The translations under genes were made by a program, and so were the position numbers. Of a DNA stretch of 64,000 nt, positions 36,740 to 47,973 are shown piece after piece. The notes beneath the pieces were generated by a model, which saw only the letters and a list, made by a program, of their open reading frames with translations, made no database searches and had not been told where the DNA came from. Source of the stretch: Apostichopus japonicus (Eukaryota; Echinodermata; Holothuroidea; Aspidochirotida; Stichopodidae); contig NC_092572.1 of NCBI RefSeq assembly GCF_037975245.1, positions 30,043,989-30,107,988 of the forward strand. The letters are read 5' to 3'. Position 1 is the first letter of the stretch. Every line of letters begins with the position of its first letter.

Positions 36740-36955
36740 AGGTCCTCCAGGCTGCCTGCCCATGGAATATACTTTAACTAGTCTAAAGGCCCTCCAGGCT
36801 GCCCATGGAATAATATACTTTAACTAGTCTAACTCTAAAGGCCCTCCCGACTGCCCGTGGAATAATATACTTTAACTAGTCTAAAGGCCCTCCAGGCTGC
36901 CCATGGAATAATAACTAGTCTAATGGCCCTCCAGACTGCCCATGGAATAATATAT
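36740..36955. repeat. ~46-bp tandem repeat, five units
   Basis: GGCCCTCCAGGCTGCCCATG followed by GAATAATATACTTTAACTAG recurs about every 38-50 bp directly beside the LINE fragment. Confidence 0.85.
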
Positions 36956-37466
36956 AGTAGCGAGGAAATTTCAAATTTTCTTAAAATAGATGGAAATTTC
37001 TTGGTGAAGTTGACGGTTAGCAATCTTTTGAAGACTTGAACGTTCAATAGTTCCCCAACTCGGTGTTCTTCATAATATGTTGTTCAGATATTTGATATTT
37101 GAGCGATTTTTGAATCACAGCCATATGTGAGGTCTGTGCACATTCCTGTGTATTGTATCAAAGCCAAGCTTAGAGTGCGTCCATATCCATTCTGACCAAT
37201 GTGCCGCACTAATGTCACGTCAAGTCAGTGTCAGATTCAAATTTTCTGGCAGGACGGGCCAACATTTCAAGCACTCTATCATGGAAACTAAAATTCATGA
37301 CAGGGCAAGGCTTATGGCCTTACAAAGACAAAAAATTATGTGATCGATTGGATCCCATTTTTCACTAAACAATTCCTTTAACAGTAATAGGCAGAGGTGA
37401 GCCTATTAGTAATTAGAACTTTTTTGGGGGAAATTCTCATTTCCAAACGTGGAACACCCTTACAAA

Positions 37467-37751
37467 CAGTGGCATACTATGTGGGGGTGTTCTGCCCTGA
37501 GTTCCAGTCAGGGGAGCGCCATGCCACAGCCCTCCCCCTCCCTCCCCCTCCCCCCTCCAAAATAAGAGAAATAAGAATGAGAATTCCTAAACATATAACC
37601 AGTTCAAAGCTATGCCAAAGATAGCACCAGTTTGCCAACTAACACAAACCTTTCACAAAAGGGAGGGGCATGCCCCCTTAGACCCCCAGGATGGCATCCC
37701 CTACACAGGGTGACAAAGGAATGATTTGCACTGGGTGCCAACTATTCTAGG
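37467..37751. mobile_element. Possible hAT-like MITE
   Basis: A start CAGTGGCATACTATGTGGGG resembles the 13302 element. The 8-mer CTTACAAA lies immediately outside both proposed ends (37459-37466 and 37752-37759). G/C-run subtermini are present. The right end is a poor match to the left, so the 8-mer agreement could be chance. Confidence 0.4.
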
Positions 37752-37759
37752 CTTACAAA

Positions 37760-38300
37760 TGATAATTTCAATAAAATATTACTCACAACTGGCATCAGCA
37801 TGTTTCATACAGCTTGTGTAGAAGGTTGCGAAAATTTGGGCAAGGTTTCCAAATTTGGGCAAAAACTTTCTGTCCCCCCAAATTGAGATGGTCCCATATG
37901 CCTATGTGTGAGATATGTGGGTAAGTTAGCTCGAGCCTGAATGTCCCATCTTACGGATTATAAAGATCAACAGACATTAACAGGCTACACTGCATTTTCT
38001 AAGGATTATTATACTTTTGGAATTTGCAACACAAAATCAAAGTATTTTGAAAACTCACTGGAAGTTAGGGTTATGACTTGGTGAGTTAAGCACTGGTTAA
38101 GTAATATCATCAAACCTTGTCGTGATCATGATAGTAACATGTTACCATGGACTATACAGCTCTTGCAAGTCAAGTCAAATGTAAAGTTTAGTTAGAACCA
38201 TTACTGAAAGCAAGCTTATATGGAACACAGTGACTGTAGAGATGGGGAAAGTATAAATGAATCAGTTCAAAACTATGCATTTTAGAATCTTAGCCTGGCA
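37760..38300. other. Unassigned sequence with a MITE scrap
   Basis: About 37829-37910 (AATTTGGGCAAGG, TTTGGGCAAAAAC, CATATGCCTATG) looks like a decayed MITE end. Nothing else recognised. Confidence 0.35.
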
Positions 38301-38319
38301 ACTGCACTCTCTTCATTGT

Positions 38320-38400
38320 CAAACACCATCATAAAGTCATTTATATAGCAACCTTATGATTGGAAGGCACTAGCGTTAACCACTGAGCTATCACTCCTAA
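38320..38400 (-). mobile_element. tRNA-derived SINE head (relic)
   Basis: On the minus strand an A-box TAGCTCAGTGGTTA (complement of 38377-38390) lies in a tRNA-like start GGAGTGATAGCTCAGTGG. The expected B-box, about 40 bp further on, is degenerate (AAGGTTGC). The body of the SINE presumably extends to lower coordinates, with no clear end. Confidence 0.5.
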
Positions 38401-39018
38401 CACACTCAGGTTGCAGACCTAAACAATGAACCTCACTAACACATGACTAACCTGGTTTGAGACCTGCACCTTTCGCATCCAGATTAAGCCGAATTATGAT
38501 GAGGCCTACTCTTGCCTTCGATATTCCCATGGGGAGAATATAAAATAGAGCAAAGGTCTAGAAAATAGGTCAGTAATCTATATATGTAGTCAATAAGATT
38601 GTTGAAACTAAATGCATGGCTAAGCATGGTTGATTACAGCTTTCTCCGTCATGTGACTGAGTGGTTGACATGCTTTCTGTCTGTCAAAAGTTACGAAGGC
38701 TACCTTAGGCCTACAGCCCCTAGGTATAGGTCTATACAGTACTGAATTAATTACAGAGAGAAAATCGACAAATATTACAAGGGAAATCAAGTTTTCTTTA
38801 AGGACTTTTGATGCTTCCTGTTGTACACCAAGAGAGAAGTAAACTTTATAATGTTGGTTACCACGGAAGTATTTAGCACCCTAAGGTACTGTGTGAGTAG
38901 GAACTCTAATACATTGTTGTAAATTAGTATCTTGGAGATTTCTATTTGTTTATCTACTTTATTTCTCTTAATAAATATCGGCCTGAGCCTTGCAGATAAC
39001 AAATATTTGTAAGTTTTG
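38401..39018. other. Unassigned sequence
   Basis: Nothing recognised. Confidence 0.4.
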
Positions 39019-39171
39019 ATGACTGCAAGGGTACAACTTAGGATGATGACATCTAATCATTCTGCATCCTCCAGTAACCATATGCAACTTCCTGGCAATA
39101 AACTGATTCAAAGACTGTATCATTCTAGAAATCCAAAGGCTGTCAAACATTTGCAAGCATACCAGTCGTAA
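39019..39171 (+). CDS. Possible short ORF or terminal exon (50 codons)
   Basis: The frame from ATG 39019 to TAA 39169-39171 includes KLIQRLYHSRNPKAVKHLQA, a plausible coding composition. An acceptor-like ATCATTCTGCATCCTCCAG ends at 39072 inside it, so the last ~32 codons might be a terminal exon. No homologue recognised, and there is no supporting neighbour in phase. The overlapping minus-strand frame has no better claim. Confidence 0.15.
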   Translation: MTARVQLRMMTSNHSASSSNHMQLPGNKLIQRLYHSRNPKAVKHLQAYQS

Positions 39172-39521
39172 TTAAGATGATATCAGTAATACAGCCAATC
39201 GTCCATTTTAACCTGTCAAGTCCTGATTGAAAATTAAAGCTATTTACATCATTTTGTAAGATTTCACTTCACTGTGCATACAACTTGCATAGAGCTAGTG
39301 GAGAAGCATGTTGGTTCCAAAACAGACAATCCAGGGGAACAACCACCATTTTTTGTACCAGTGGAAGGGTGCTATGATGGTAAGGCATCTAGGGGAGGAT
39401 CTTAGGGAAGAGGGAGGGGGTGTCCCCTGAGAAATTTGATAATGTGGAGATTACATAGATGCAACATGAATCAATTTATGTTGAAGAAGGTTGTACCACA
39501 TAAACAGTTTTAATATATTTA

Positions 39522-39561
39522 CAACAATTACTAGTGTACAGTAGTACACTAGTAATAGTTG
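39522..39561. repeat. Near-perfect palindrome (18-bp arms)
   Basis: CAACAATTACTAGTGTAC pairs with GTACACTAGTAATAGTTG across a 4-base spacer (AGTA), with one mismatch; the inner 12 bp of each arm are perfect. Its right arm overlaps the target-site duplication of the LINE that starts at 39571. Confidence 0.9.
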
Positions 39562-39570
39562 TAATATTAT

Positions 39571-40700
39571 TTATTTATTTGTTTGCCACAAAAGTTCAAA
39601 GTGGAGGAAGTCTTCCATAAAGCTTAAAAGCTTAACAATGTGGAAGACTCCCTGAAGAAAGAAAAGAAAAGAAAAAACAAAATATATATATGTTTATGAA
39701 TACATACATAGATATAAGTACAAATTAAATGTTCAATATATATATATAGTAATTACATACAGGTATAATTTAGTTTTAGTCAGTAACTAGCTATTATTTC
39801 CTTACAAAACCACTTCTTAAAGGATGTGACTGACTTTTTACTCTTTAAATCGTTCATTAGAAGATTCCATGTTTTTGTTGCACGGTTTTGTAGGCTTAAA
39901 GTTCCAATGGTGGTATTGTAGAGATTATAGTGGGCATGATTAGCATGCCTCGTGTTATGATTATGTACATCTCTGTTACTGGTTAAAAAATTGTCAAAGG
40001 CAGCTGGTAGTAAGCCATTCCAGGTCTTGTAGGCAAATAATGCAAGCTTAACTTTAATGAGATCGTGCAATTTTAGTAAGTTAAGTTTCTTAAATAGGGG
40101 ACTGGTGTGCTCACGTGGGGCTGAGTGTGTTATGTGGCGAATGGCTGCCTTTTGGAGTATTATAAGATTGTTAAGGTTGGTGTTGTATGTACCAGACCAA
40201 ATAATGGAACAATAAGTGAGATGCGGGACAACCAGGGTCTGGTATAGTGTTCTGAGTATGTTTTCCGATAGATAATATTTCAACTTAGATAATATGCCAA
40301 CATTCCGTGCAATTATACTGCAAATAGTTGAAATATGGTTGCGCCAGCTAAGTTTACTATCAATATTTACACCTAAAAACTTAGTAGTATAAACTTGCTT
40401 AATTATTTTCCCATCCATACATATCTTTATTCCAAATAAGTGTATTACGAGTATTAAAGACAATGTAATTACTTTTTTGTACATTTAGTGATAATTTGTT
40501 GGCTGAAAACCAATTACAGAATTTATTTAATTCATTTGACACGTTGGAAGATAATGTGATTATGTCGTCGCTCTCGAAGAAAATACTGGTGTCATCAGCA
40601 AAGAGAATGATTTTGGCTAGTTTGGAGACATGACAAATATCGTTAATATATAGAATAAATAACAAAGGACCTAAGACTTTATTATATCTATTATATATAT
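39571..40700 (-). mobile_element. 5'-truncated CR1/L2-like LINE with 13-bp target duplication
   Basis: A perfect direct repeat, GTTGTAATATTAT, flanks the element at 39558-39570 and 40701-40713. The minus strand carries the C-terminal third of a reverse transcriptase followed by a ~200-bp 3' UTR ending in AAACAAATAAATAAATAA. The tail sits at the low-coordinate side next to the duplication, as expected for target-primed insertion. The truncation falls within the conserved GS-VLGPLLF region of RT. Ten to twenty extra A/T-rich bases at 40683-40700 may be filler. Confidence 0.85.
39780..40682 (-). pseudogene. LINE reverse transcriptase C-terminal part, frameshifted
   Basis: The minus strand reads VLGPLLFILYINDI, then the catalytic FADDTSIFF box with its YADD-type Asp pair, then a NKLSLNVQKSNYIVF segment. 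The frame then shifts near 40440 and continues with KFLGVNIDSKLSWRNHI, the YCSIIWSGTY motif, LQKAAIRHITH, and the thumb/C-terminal region to a stop near 39780. This motif order is that of non-LTR reverse transcriptases of the CR1/L2/Jockey group. The single frameshift inactivates an otherwise readable copy, so the insertion is not very old. Confidence 0.85.
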
Positions 40701-40713
40701 GTTGTAATATTAT

Positions 40714-42552
40714 GTCTATCTGTGTCAGAAGGGGGCAGGGAGTTAGATCCCCTAAGTTTTTTGGGGGTAGTGGGGGGGAAGGCCCACCAGGTTGTATTTG
40801 CTCCCTTGATTGAGTTTATGTTGTAATGCAAAACATAAACTTTGATGATATCAAAGTTTGCAGGGTACAAATACAAACACCAGCTACATTAGAAATAAAG
40901 ATATATTCAAATCCCAATACAGTAATAGCCATTGAACACAATCACTGAGAAATATCAATCAGCTTGAGGTAATCATCTTAAAGCAGCATTTTGTCCATCA
41001 AGTTTTTTAAATATATCATATCACAAAACAGCAAACTAAGATATTAGCCAAGTTTTTCCCCTGCCAAAAGCATTAATTGGCGAGTAATTAAGGACATTTA
41101 CAGATAATGAGAAAAGTGTCCTCCGACAAATTACACATTTAATTTAAATCGCATACAGTTCCCCCAACCCTCTAGTTTGAATTCAACTAAATCAGAGATG
41201 CAGGTTAAGTTATGAGCCGTTGCTAAATATAGATTCAAAACGTTGAGTTAGTAACTTGGTAGTACCAGCGAGCTGGAAGCTCTCTTGTACAACTGCCATA
41301 GACAATCTACACAAATCAAGCATGGTGTTGTATTACGTATTGGCCAATGACGTTCGTAGCTTTGTAATATTCATATTATGGGTGAGGTTTATTTGGATCC
41401 CAACGGAAAATATCTTCGAGAAAAACAAAAATGGAAGTTTTATGCCGCCATTTGAAGTAATATTTGAATAGATAAGCTAGTTATGTATGTTGTTATGGCA
41501 TCGTGGAATCTATGAGGTTGAGAAAAACCATAGAAAAGGACGCAAAATGCTGCTTTAACAACATTCATCAATAGACACCCTAGAGAACAGGTTCTTTAGT
41601 TATATTGTAACCAAAAAATCAGATTGAGCTAAAAAAGAGCCATTCTTCTTAAAAAGGGATTCTTAAAAAAATAAATCATAAAAAGAATTAAGACACACCA
41701 AGCTCTGATGTTACATCAGAGATTCTAGTTATTTCATGACTTTGAGAACATCCTTCACTGCATGTTCTTTATCAGTTGCTGTTTCCTTTACTGGAAGAGA
41801 AACAACAACAGGGTTGGTGCTTGTCTATGCCCTTCATTAATCGCTGTTTGTTTTCTCTATTAGACAAACCCTTTCTAACTTTGTCAAGTACATGCTGGAT
41901 CTTGTTTTGAATAGGTTCATGTTTTTTTAAACTATATTTTAAGTAAGAGCAAGAAACAATTTAAGGAAGGCAACTAATTGTTAACTTAGAATTTAAATCT
42001 GTATTTTGTATGTACATGCTTCAGTCTGATTGTATGCATATATGTTCAACCAATGAAAGAAAGATAAAGGAGGTGTGCTACCTGAAAACATAATAATCTA
42101 ACTTATGCTTCCTAATATTGCAACAGAAAATAAGACATAAATTTACAATGTTTACCATTGAAATACAGTAAAACTTGACATGGAATGCTTGAGAAACCAA
42201 TTTGAGTGTATAATTAATACACTAAATGATGCATAACTTCCTAATTTGATACACCAAAGAAACCCACAAAGACCCCATGGTGAAGAGTGACAGAGTGACA
42301 TTAATGCACAAATGAGCAAAACAGCTGCTTCAGAGGTTTGAGTCAGCTGATGAACACTGGAAGGTACATGAGATTTGGATGGGTGTATTTGAGACATCAC
42401 AGTCAAATGTGGCTGTTTGGACCATAGAATGCATGCTGTGTAATTACTATAAAAGTCATAGAAAGCACATACAAAATTATTCGATCAGTCAATATATTTG
42501 CAGGATCATAAATGTTCTTGACTGGTGGTATGATATTTTTATGCTAATATAT
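40714..42552. other. Unassigned sequence
   Basis: GGGGGCAGGGAGTTAGATCC near 40730-40790 is a probable MITE scrap. CTCTGATGTTACATCAGAG at 41704-41722 is a small perfect hairpin. No gene supported; an 84-codon minus-strand frame (42152-42406) is unrecognised. Confidence 0.35.
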
Positions 42553-42560
42553 GACACATT

Positions 42561-42947
42561 CAGTGGCGGAGCTAGGAGTATTGATCAGGAGGCTCAGGGC
42601 GAGAATGGTCTGTAGGGGCGCTTTCGACATTATCTAAGTGCAGCGCCACCACTGGTTGCCGCGTAGCGTACGGAAAATTTTTGAGTAAAGATACTCCCTA
42701 GATCTCCGGAAATTACCCTTTCCGGGCCTGGCTAATTTGCAGATAAATAAAGAGTTAATAGGTGTCATTGCCAAATTACACCAACAACATGTGACAAATG
42801 TCAATAGGTAGATGAGAGCGCAATAAAAAAGTCAATAATCTAGAATAAGTAAAAAGTTGTAAAGAGCTGAAAAGGGCACTAGCAGTCCATTTGAGTCCGT
42901 CAGGGGGGGCATCTGTCCCCCCTGACTGTATGGACGCTCCGCCACTG
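42561..42947. mobile_element. hAT-like MITE with 8-bp target duplication
   Basis: The ends are CAGTGGCGGAGCTAGG and the complement of CAGTGGCGGAGCGTCC. Flanks GACACATT (42553-42560) and GATACATT (42948-42955) agree at seven of eight positions. Inside is a CCGTCAGGGGGGG / CCCCCCTGAC hairpin close to the right end. The copy at 8010-8262 is a truncated relative in the reverse orientation. No coding capacity. Confidence 0.85.
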
Positions 42948-43067
42948 GATACATTCCTGATAGCTGATATACTGCTGATATGATGGCTTGCTGGCAATAC
43001 CTTACATACTTGTATACTTATCTCTACATGTTGCAATGTATCCAACTAATATCCTTTCATTTAACAG

Positions 43068-43124
43068 CAGTATGACATTTGTACCAAAAAGGCTGCAGCA
43101 AATGCACTGCAAAATACAGCTAAG
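43068..43124 (+). CDS. Candidate small exon (57 nt), unknown gene
   Basis: ATCCTTTCATTTAACAG precedes and AAG|GTAACTG follows, giving good acceptor and donor contexts. In phase 0 it reads QYDICTKKAAANALQNTAK; a second frame is also open (SMTFVPKRLQQMHCKIQL), so the frame is uncertain. Phase 0 would connect to the candidate at 45815 across the intervening satellite. No family recognised. Confidence 0.3.
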
Positions 43125-43693
43125 GTAACTGCATGTTTTCTCTATGGTCTCAATAAATGACATAAAGCTGAGCATGTCAGTTACACATGGCTTTGATTAT
43201 CTGATATTCAAGCTTAACACTCTTAAGTGAGCTGGATATAGCCCACAGATAAGCTTCTAACAAAAGGAGAGATGTAAAAATAGGGGAAAATTGGAAACTA
43301 ATTCCCCAGAAAGAGTATCTCTCTGCGTTTATATATAGTTACAAGTTGATGGTAATGATTAAGGACGATCGATAGGGACAGTATTCACAGCTGAGTGGAA
43401 CATCTGTCAGAAGGTGACATTAATCAGCCTCCCAGGTGAACAGATCTTCCCAATAATACTTTATTCCACCGCCCCCAACCCCCCCCCCCCCTTATTCCTC
43501 TGTTGAGACTGGGAGATAAACACTTACACACAGCAGTACAAAGAACTTTAAAACAGGTCACACAACTCTCAGGGATTTAAGAACCTGGAAGATGCATTAG
43601 TAGGTGGTCGCTGAAAGGAAAGAAGGCAAAACCAAAGAAGGTGGACAGCATGAAGTTTGGCCTTAAGCCAGTGTTGGAATAAACCAGTTTGTA

Positions 43694-45708
43694 TAAGCAT
43701 TCTCCAGTTTGTTTACTAAGCATTCTCCAGTTTGTGTGTATACTAAGCATTCTCCAGTTTGTATGTATACTAAGCATTCTCCAGTTTGTATGTATACTAA
43801 GCATTCTCCAGTTTGTTTACTAAGCATTCTCCAGTTTGTATGTATACTAAGCTTTCTCCAGTTTGTATGTATACTAAGCATTCTCCAGTTTGTTTACTAA
43901 GCATTCTCCAGTTTGTATGCATACTAAGCATTTTCCAGTTTGTTTACTAATCATTCTCCAGTTTGTTTACTAAGCATTCTCCAGTTCGTATACTAAGCAT
44001 TCTCCAGTTTGTATGTATACTAAGCATTCTCCAGTTTGTACGTATACTAAGCATTCTCCAGTTTGTTTACTAAGCATTCTCCAGTTTGTATGTATACTAA
44101 GCTTTCTCCAGTTTGTATGTATACTAAGCATTCTCCAGTTTGTTTACTAAGCATTCTCCAGTTTGTATGCATACTAAGCATTTTCCAGTTTGTTTACTAA
44201 TCATTCTCCAGTTTGTTTACTAAGCATTCTCCAGTTCGTATACTAAGCATTCTCCAGTTCGTTTACTAAGCATTCTCCAGTTTGTATGTATATTAAGCGT
44301 TCTCCAGTTTGTATGCATACTAAGCATTTTCCAGTTTGTTTACTAAGCATTCTCCAGTTTGTTTACTAAGCATTCTCCAGTTCGTATACTAAGCATTCTC
44401 CAATTTGTTTACTAAGCATTCTCCAGTTTGTATGTATACTAAGCATTCTCCAGTTTGTATGTATACTAAGCATTCTCCAGTTTCTGTGTATACTAAGCAT
44501 TTTCCAGTTTGTATGTATACTAAGCTTTCTCCAGTTTGTACGTATACTAAGCATTCTCCAGTTTGTTTACTAAGCATTCTCCAGTTTGTATGTATACTAA
44601 GCATTCTCCAGTTTGTTTATTAAGCATTCTCCAGTTTGTATGCATACTAAGCATTCTCCAGTTTGTTTACTAAGCATTCTCCAGTTCGTATACTAAGCAT
44701 TCTCCAGTTTGTTTACTAAGCATTCTCCAGTTTGTATGTATACTAAGCGTTCTCCAGTTTGTATGCATACTAAGCATTTTCCAGTTTGTTTACTAAGCAT
44801 TCTCCAGTTTGTTTACTAAGCATTCTCCAGTTCGTATACTAAGCATTCTCCAGTTTGTTTACTAAGCATTCTCCAGTTTGTATGTATACTAAGCATTCTC
44901 CAGTTTGTATGTATACTAAGCATTCTCCAGTTTGTATGTATACTAAGCATTCTCCAGTTTGTATGTATACTAAGCATTCTCCAGTTTGTATGTATACTAA
45001 GCATTCTCCAGTTTGTATGTATACTAAGCATTCTCCAGTTTGTATGTATACTAAGCATTCTCCAGTTTGTATGTATACTAAGCGTTCTCCAGTTTGTATG
45101 TTTACTAAGCATTCTCCAGTTTGTGTGTATAAGCATTCTCCAGTTTGTACGTATACTAAGCATTCTCCAGTTTGTGTGTATACTAAGCATTCTCCAGTTT
45201 GTATGTATACTAAGCATTCTCCAGTTCGTATACTAAGCATTCTCCAGTTCGTTTACTAAGCATTCTCCAGTTTGTATGTATATTAAGCGTTCTCCAGTTT
45301 GTATGCATACTAAGCATTTTCCAGTTTGTTTACTAATCATTCTCCAGTTTGTGTACTAAGCATTCTCCAGTTCGTATACTAAGCATTCTCCAGTTTGTTT
45401 ACTAAGCATTCTCCAGTTTGTATGTATACTAAGCGTTCTCCAGTTTGTATGCATACTAAGCATTTTCCAGTTTGTATGTATACTAAGCATTTTCCAGTTT
45501 GTATGTATACTAAGCATTCTCCAGTTTGTATGTATACTAAGCTTTCTCCAGTTTGTATGTATACTAAGCGTTCTCCAGTTTGTATGTATACTAAGCATTC
45601 TCCAGTTTGTATGTATACTAAGCATTCTCCAGTTTGTATACTAAGCGTTCTCCAGTTTGTATGTATACTAAGCATTCTCCAGTTTGTTTACTAAGCATTC
45701 TCCAGTTT
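43694..45708. repeat. 23/27-bp satellite array, roughly 80 units
   Basis: The core CTAAGCATTCTCCAGTTTGT alternates between a short form ending TTTA or ATA (23 bp) and a long form ending ATGTATA or ATGCATA (27 bp). Larger blocks repeat: a marker GCTTTCTCCAG recurs at a 250-bp offset (43851 and 44101), and TATTAAGCGTTCTCC recurs about 990 bp apart (44291 and 45281). That shows higher-order duplication. Long open frames on both strands (units LSIHTNWRM or TKHSPVCMY) are products of the periodicity. Confidence 0.95.
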
Positions 45709-45814
45709 ATATCATTCTTCATCATTGTTTACCCCAAGTCTTGTGTAAAGTGGCATGCTTGTCTGTCAGTGACCTGATGTCCAAAGCTCTACCAACTCCA
45801 TTCTTATATTACAG

Positions 45815-45876
45815 GGAATAATTTATTCAGTATCACAATTAGCTATTAATGCTATGATACAAATGGTCATATTGCT
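45815..45876 (+). CDS. Candidate small exon (62 nt), unknown gene
   Basis: TCCATTCTTATATTACAG precedes and GCT|GTAAGAAC follows. Phase 0 reads GIIYSVSQLAINAM and on to 20 codons plus 2 nt, which fits after 43068-43124. The product is unrecognised, and the exon is short enough to be chance. Confidence 0.22.
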
Positions 45877-47474
45877 GTAAGAACAATCATTAAATAGCAC
45901 GTTTTGTACACAGGGACAATATAGTATTTAATAAGAAACGATATCAGTTCCTTCAATACTTTTACAACAAAGTCTGCAGGTGAACACTACTGTATATTAT
46001 TCCCTGATAATTATAGCCATCTCTTTGTTTGTGGTGCTCTCTATATGAATTGGTTGCTAGGGGATGTAGTAGTCTTAATACACAGATCACACCTCAGTTT
46101 CATTAAGTACAGAGTGTGAGTATTCCAAGAGAAATGTGGCTCTTTAAGGAAATTGGGTGGAAATTTAAAACTGCAACATCCCACTCAATGCCCACCCCAC
46201 CCTGGGGAACTTGTGATTTATGTATGTACATGATTCATATGAGATTTTGATGGTTTACAGTCTTCTTGGTTAGTCTGCACACATTTAAATCCTAAATATG
46301 TCTAGATTTGAATCAGAATATATTTTGCTAGAAACTTACTTTCCATTGTAAATGAGCTGTGCATTACATCACTATTTACCTGCATGCATAATTCATCTGT
46401 TACGGATATATTGTTACACATAATCCAAATTAGAAGCATGATGGCCCAAATAAATAATAAGTAGGCTTTAAGGTAGATTCATTATCAGGTGAAAAGTTCA
46501 TTTTGGTAGAAATAACAGAGAAAAGCAGCTTCCAGAGTAGCGTAAACAGGCCATGTCCCTGGATTTCAAGCATCATCCCCAGATTAAAAGTGTCCCTGGA
46601 TTTTAATACTGTCCCAGAAATATCATCAAATTAGTCAAACAAATTCTGAGCAATTTCTATTTCACTTGTTTGGCCTCCATATTGTAGAAACAGCTTGCAT
46701 ATATACATTCATACATTGTTGCAACTACAAGTTCTACAAATGTAGTATTAATTCATTGCTCACAGTGTAAAGGTATTGAACCCAAATCATTAAATATTCT
46801 CATAGTCAACGTGATGAATAATCAGACCGCCAGTTTCATTCACCTTTTTGGCATTGTACTTTTAAAATGGATGATATACTTCAAGGTGATCATCCTTCAA
46901 ACATAGAACCACCAATGAGATACAAAAAAAATGCCACCCTCCCTTGTACAGGTGTAGGTGCTAACCCTTGACATCAACGTGGGGGGGGGGGGGGGTCATT
47001 ACAGTATAGTCACCTTTAGATAAAGAACAATTGCACCAGTTGTGATAGAGACATTGTTATTCTCTTTTAAGCAATGTATGAATGTATGTATGTATGTATA
47101 TGTGATCTTCCCGCAAGCAGGAACTTGCGAAAGAAGCCATGGAGGCTTGATCAACCTTAAAGGAGGCTTGATCAACCTTAAAGAGGGACAATACAGTAGA
47201 GCTGTGTCAAGCTGCTTCCCAGACCACCTTGCTAATAATGTTTAACCTGCAGAATGAGAGAAGAATCCCTTTAAACTGTATGTCCTCTAACTATTGCAAA
47301 ACCCCTTCTTTAGAAGCAGGCAGTCTTTAATTAAAGGTTATTACAAAGATAAATCTCTGGTATATCATGTGTTCGTTTTAACACAATCAGATTGGTCTTA
47401 GAGATTATACTAGTAAATTGAAGTACTAAAAGCTAGTGCAGTTTCTTGGATACCATACAGCTCCTTTTGTAAAA
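45877..47474. other. Unassigned sequence with simple repeats
   Basis: A G-run lies at 46981-46996, (ATGT)n at about 47076-47099, and a 21-bp direct repeat (GGAGGCTTGATCAACCTTAA) at 47142-47183. CTTCCCGCAAGCAGGAACTT beside the (ATGT)n run suggests a LINE or SINE 3' end, but it was not resolved. Confidence 0.35.
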
Positions 47475-47580
47475 GAAATAGTAGAAGTAACTGATATGAG
47501 TTACTCCTACAACATTAAAGACCAAGAAATAGTACAAGTAACTGATATGGGTTAATTACTTCTACAACATTAAAGACAAA
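47475..47580. repeat. Two-copy ~50-55-bp tandem duplication
   Basis: GAAATAGTA(G/C)AAGTAACTGATATG followed by CTACAACATTAAAGAC occurs twice in a row with small indels. Confidence 0.85.
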
Positions 47581-47884
47581 GCTAACCAATCATTCAGACT
47601 CAACTAATTATGGCTTCCAGAATGTCCACCAGATTTTATAAACAATATTGTTTTTGTATTTTATTAATATTGGAATGTAGAGATTGATACATGTGAAATG
47701 TTGTTTATTATGATAGTATGACTTGTAATGTCTGTAGCTTAAAGGCTTTTACATGCACAGTCTGACAATGTAGAGTAGAACTTGACTAGTACAGCAGTAA
47801 TAATAAGCTGTACAGGTATATGCAGCCTACATGTACACATTCATGATTACATTTGGCTGCTGGGATGTTGCTTCCTGGCTGCAG

Positions 47885-47973
47885 ACCAGCCGGAATGCAT
47901 ATTTGAAAGACAAGACCTGAAGCTCCTTATATTATCTGTTGTCTACCTGAATAATCTCCCTAGAGAGAATTAA
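47885..47973 (+). CDS. Candidate terminal exon, unknown gene
   Basis: A strong acceptor (GGATGTTGCTTCCTGGCTGCAG) opens a frame reading QPECIFERQDLKLLILSVVY and on to a TAA at 47971-47973, needing one incoming nucleotide. An AATAAA lies about 140 bp downstream (near 48111). It does not follow 45815-45876 in phase, so a further exon would be needed. No family recognised. Confidence 0.25.

Noticed and set aside
43577-45694. Multiple long frames on both strands (repeating MLSIHTNWR or YTKHSPVCM)
   Set aside because: These are products of the 23/27-bp satellite; they switch frame with unit type and have no start, splice or family support.
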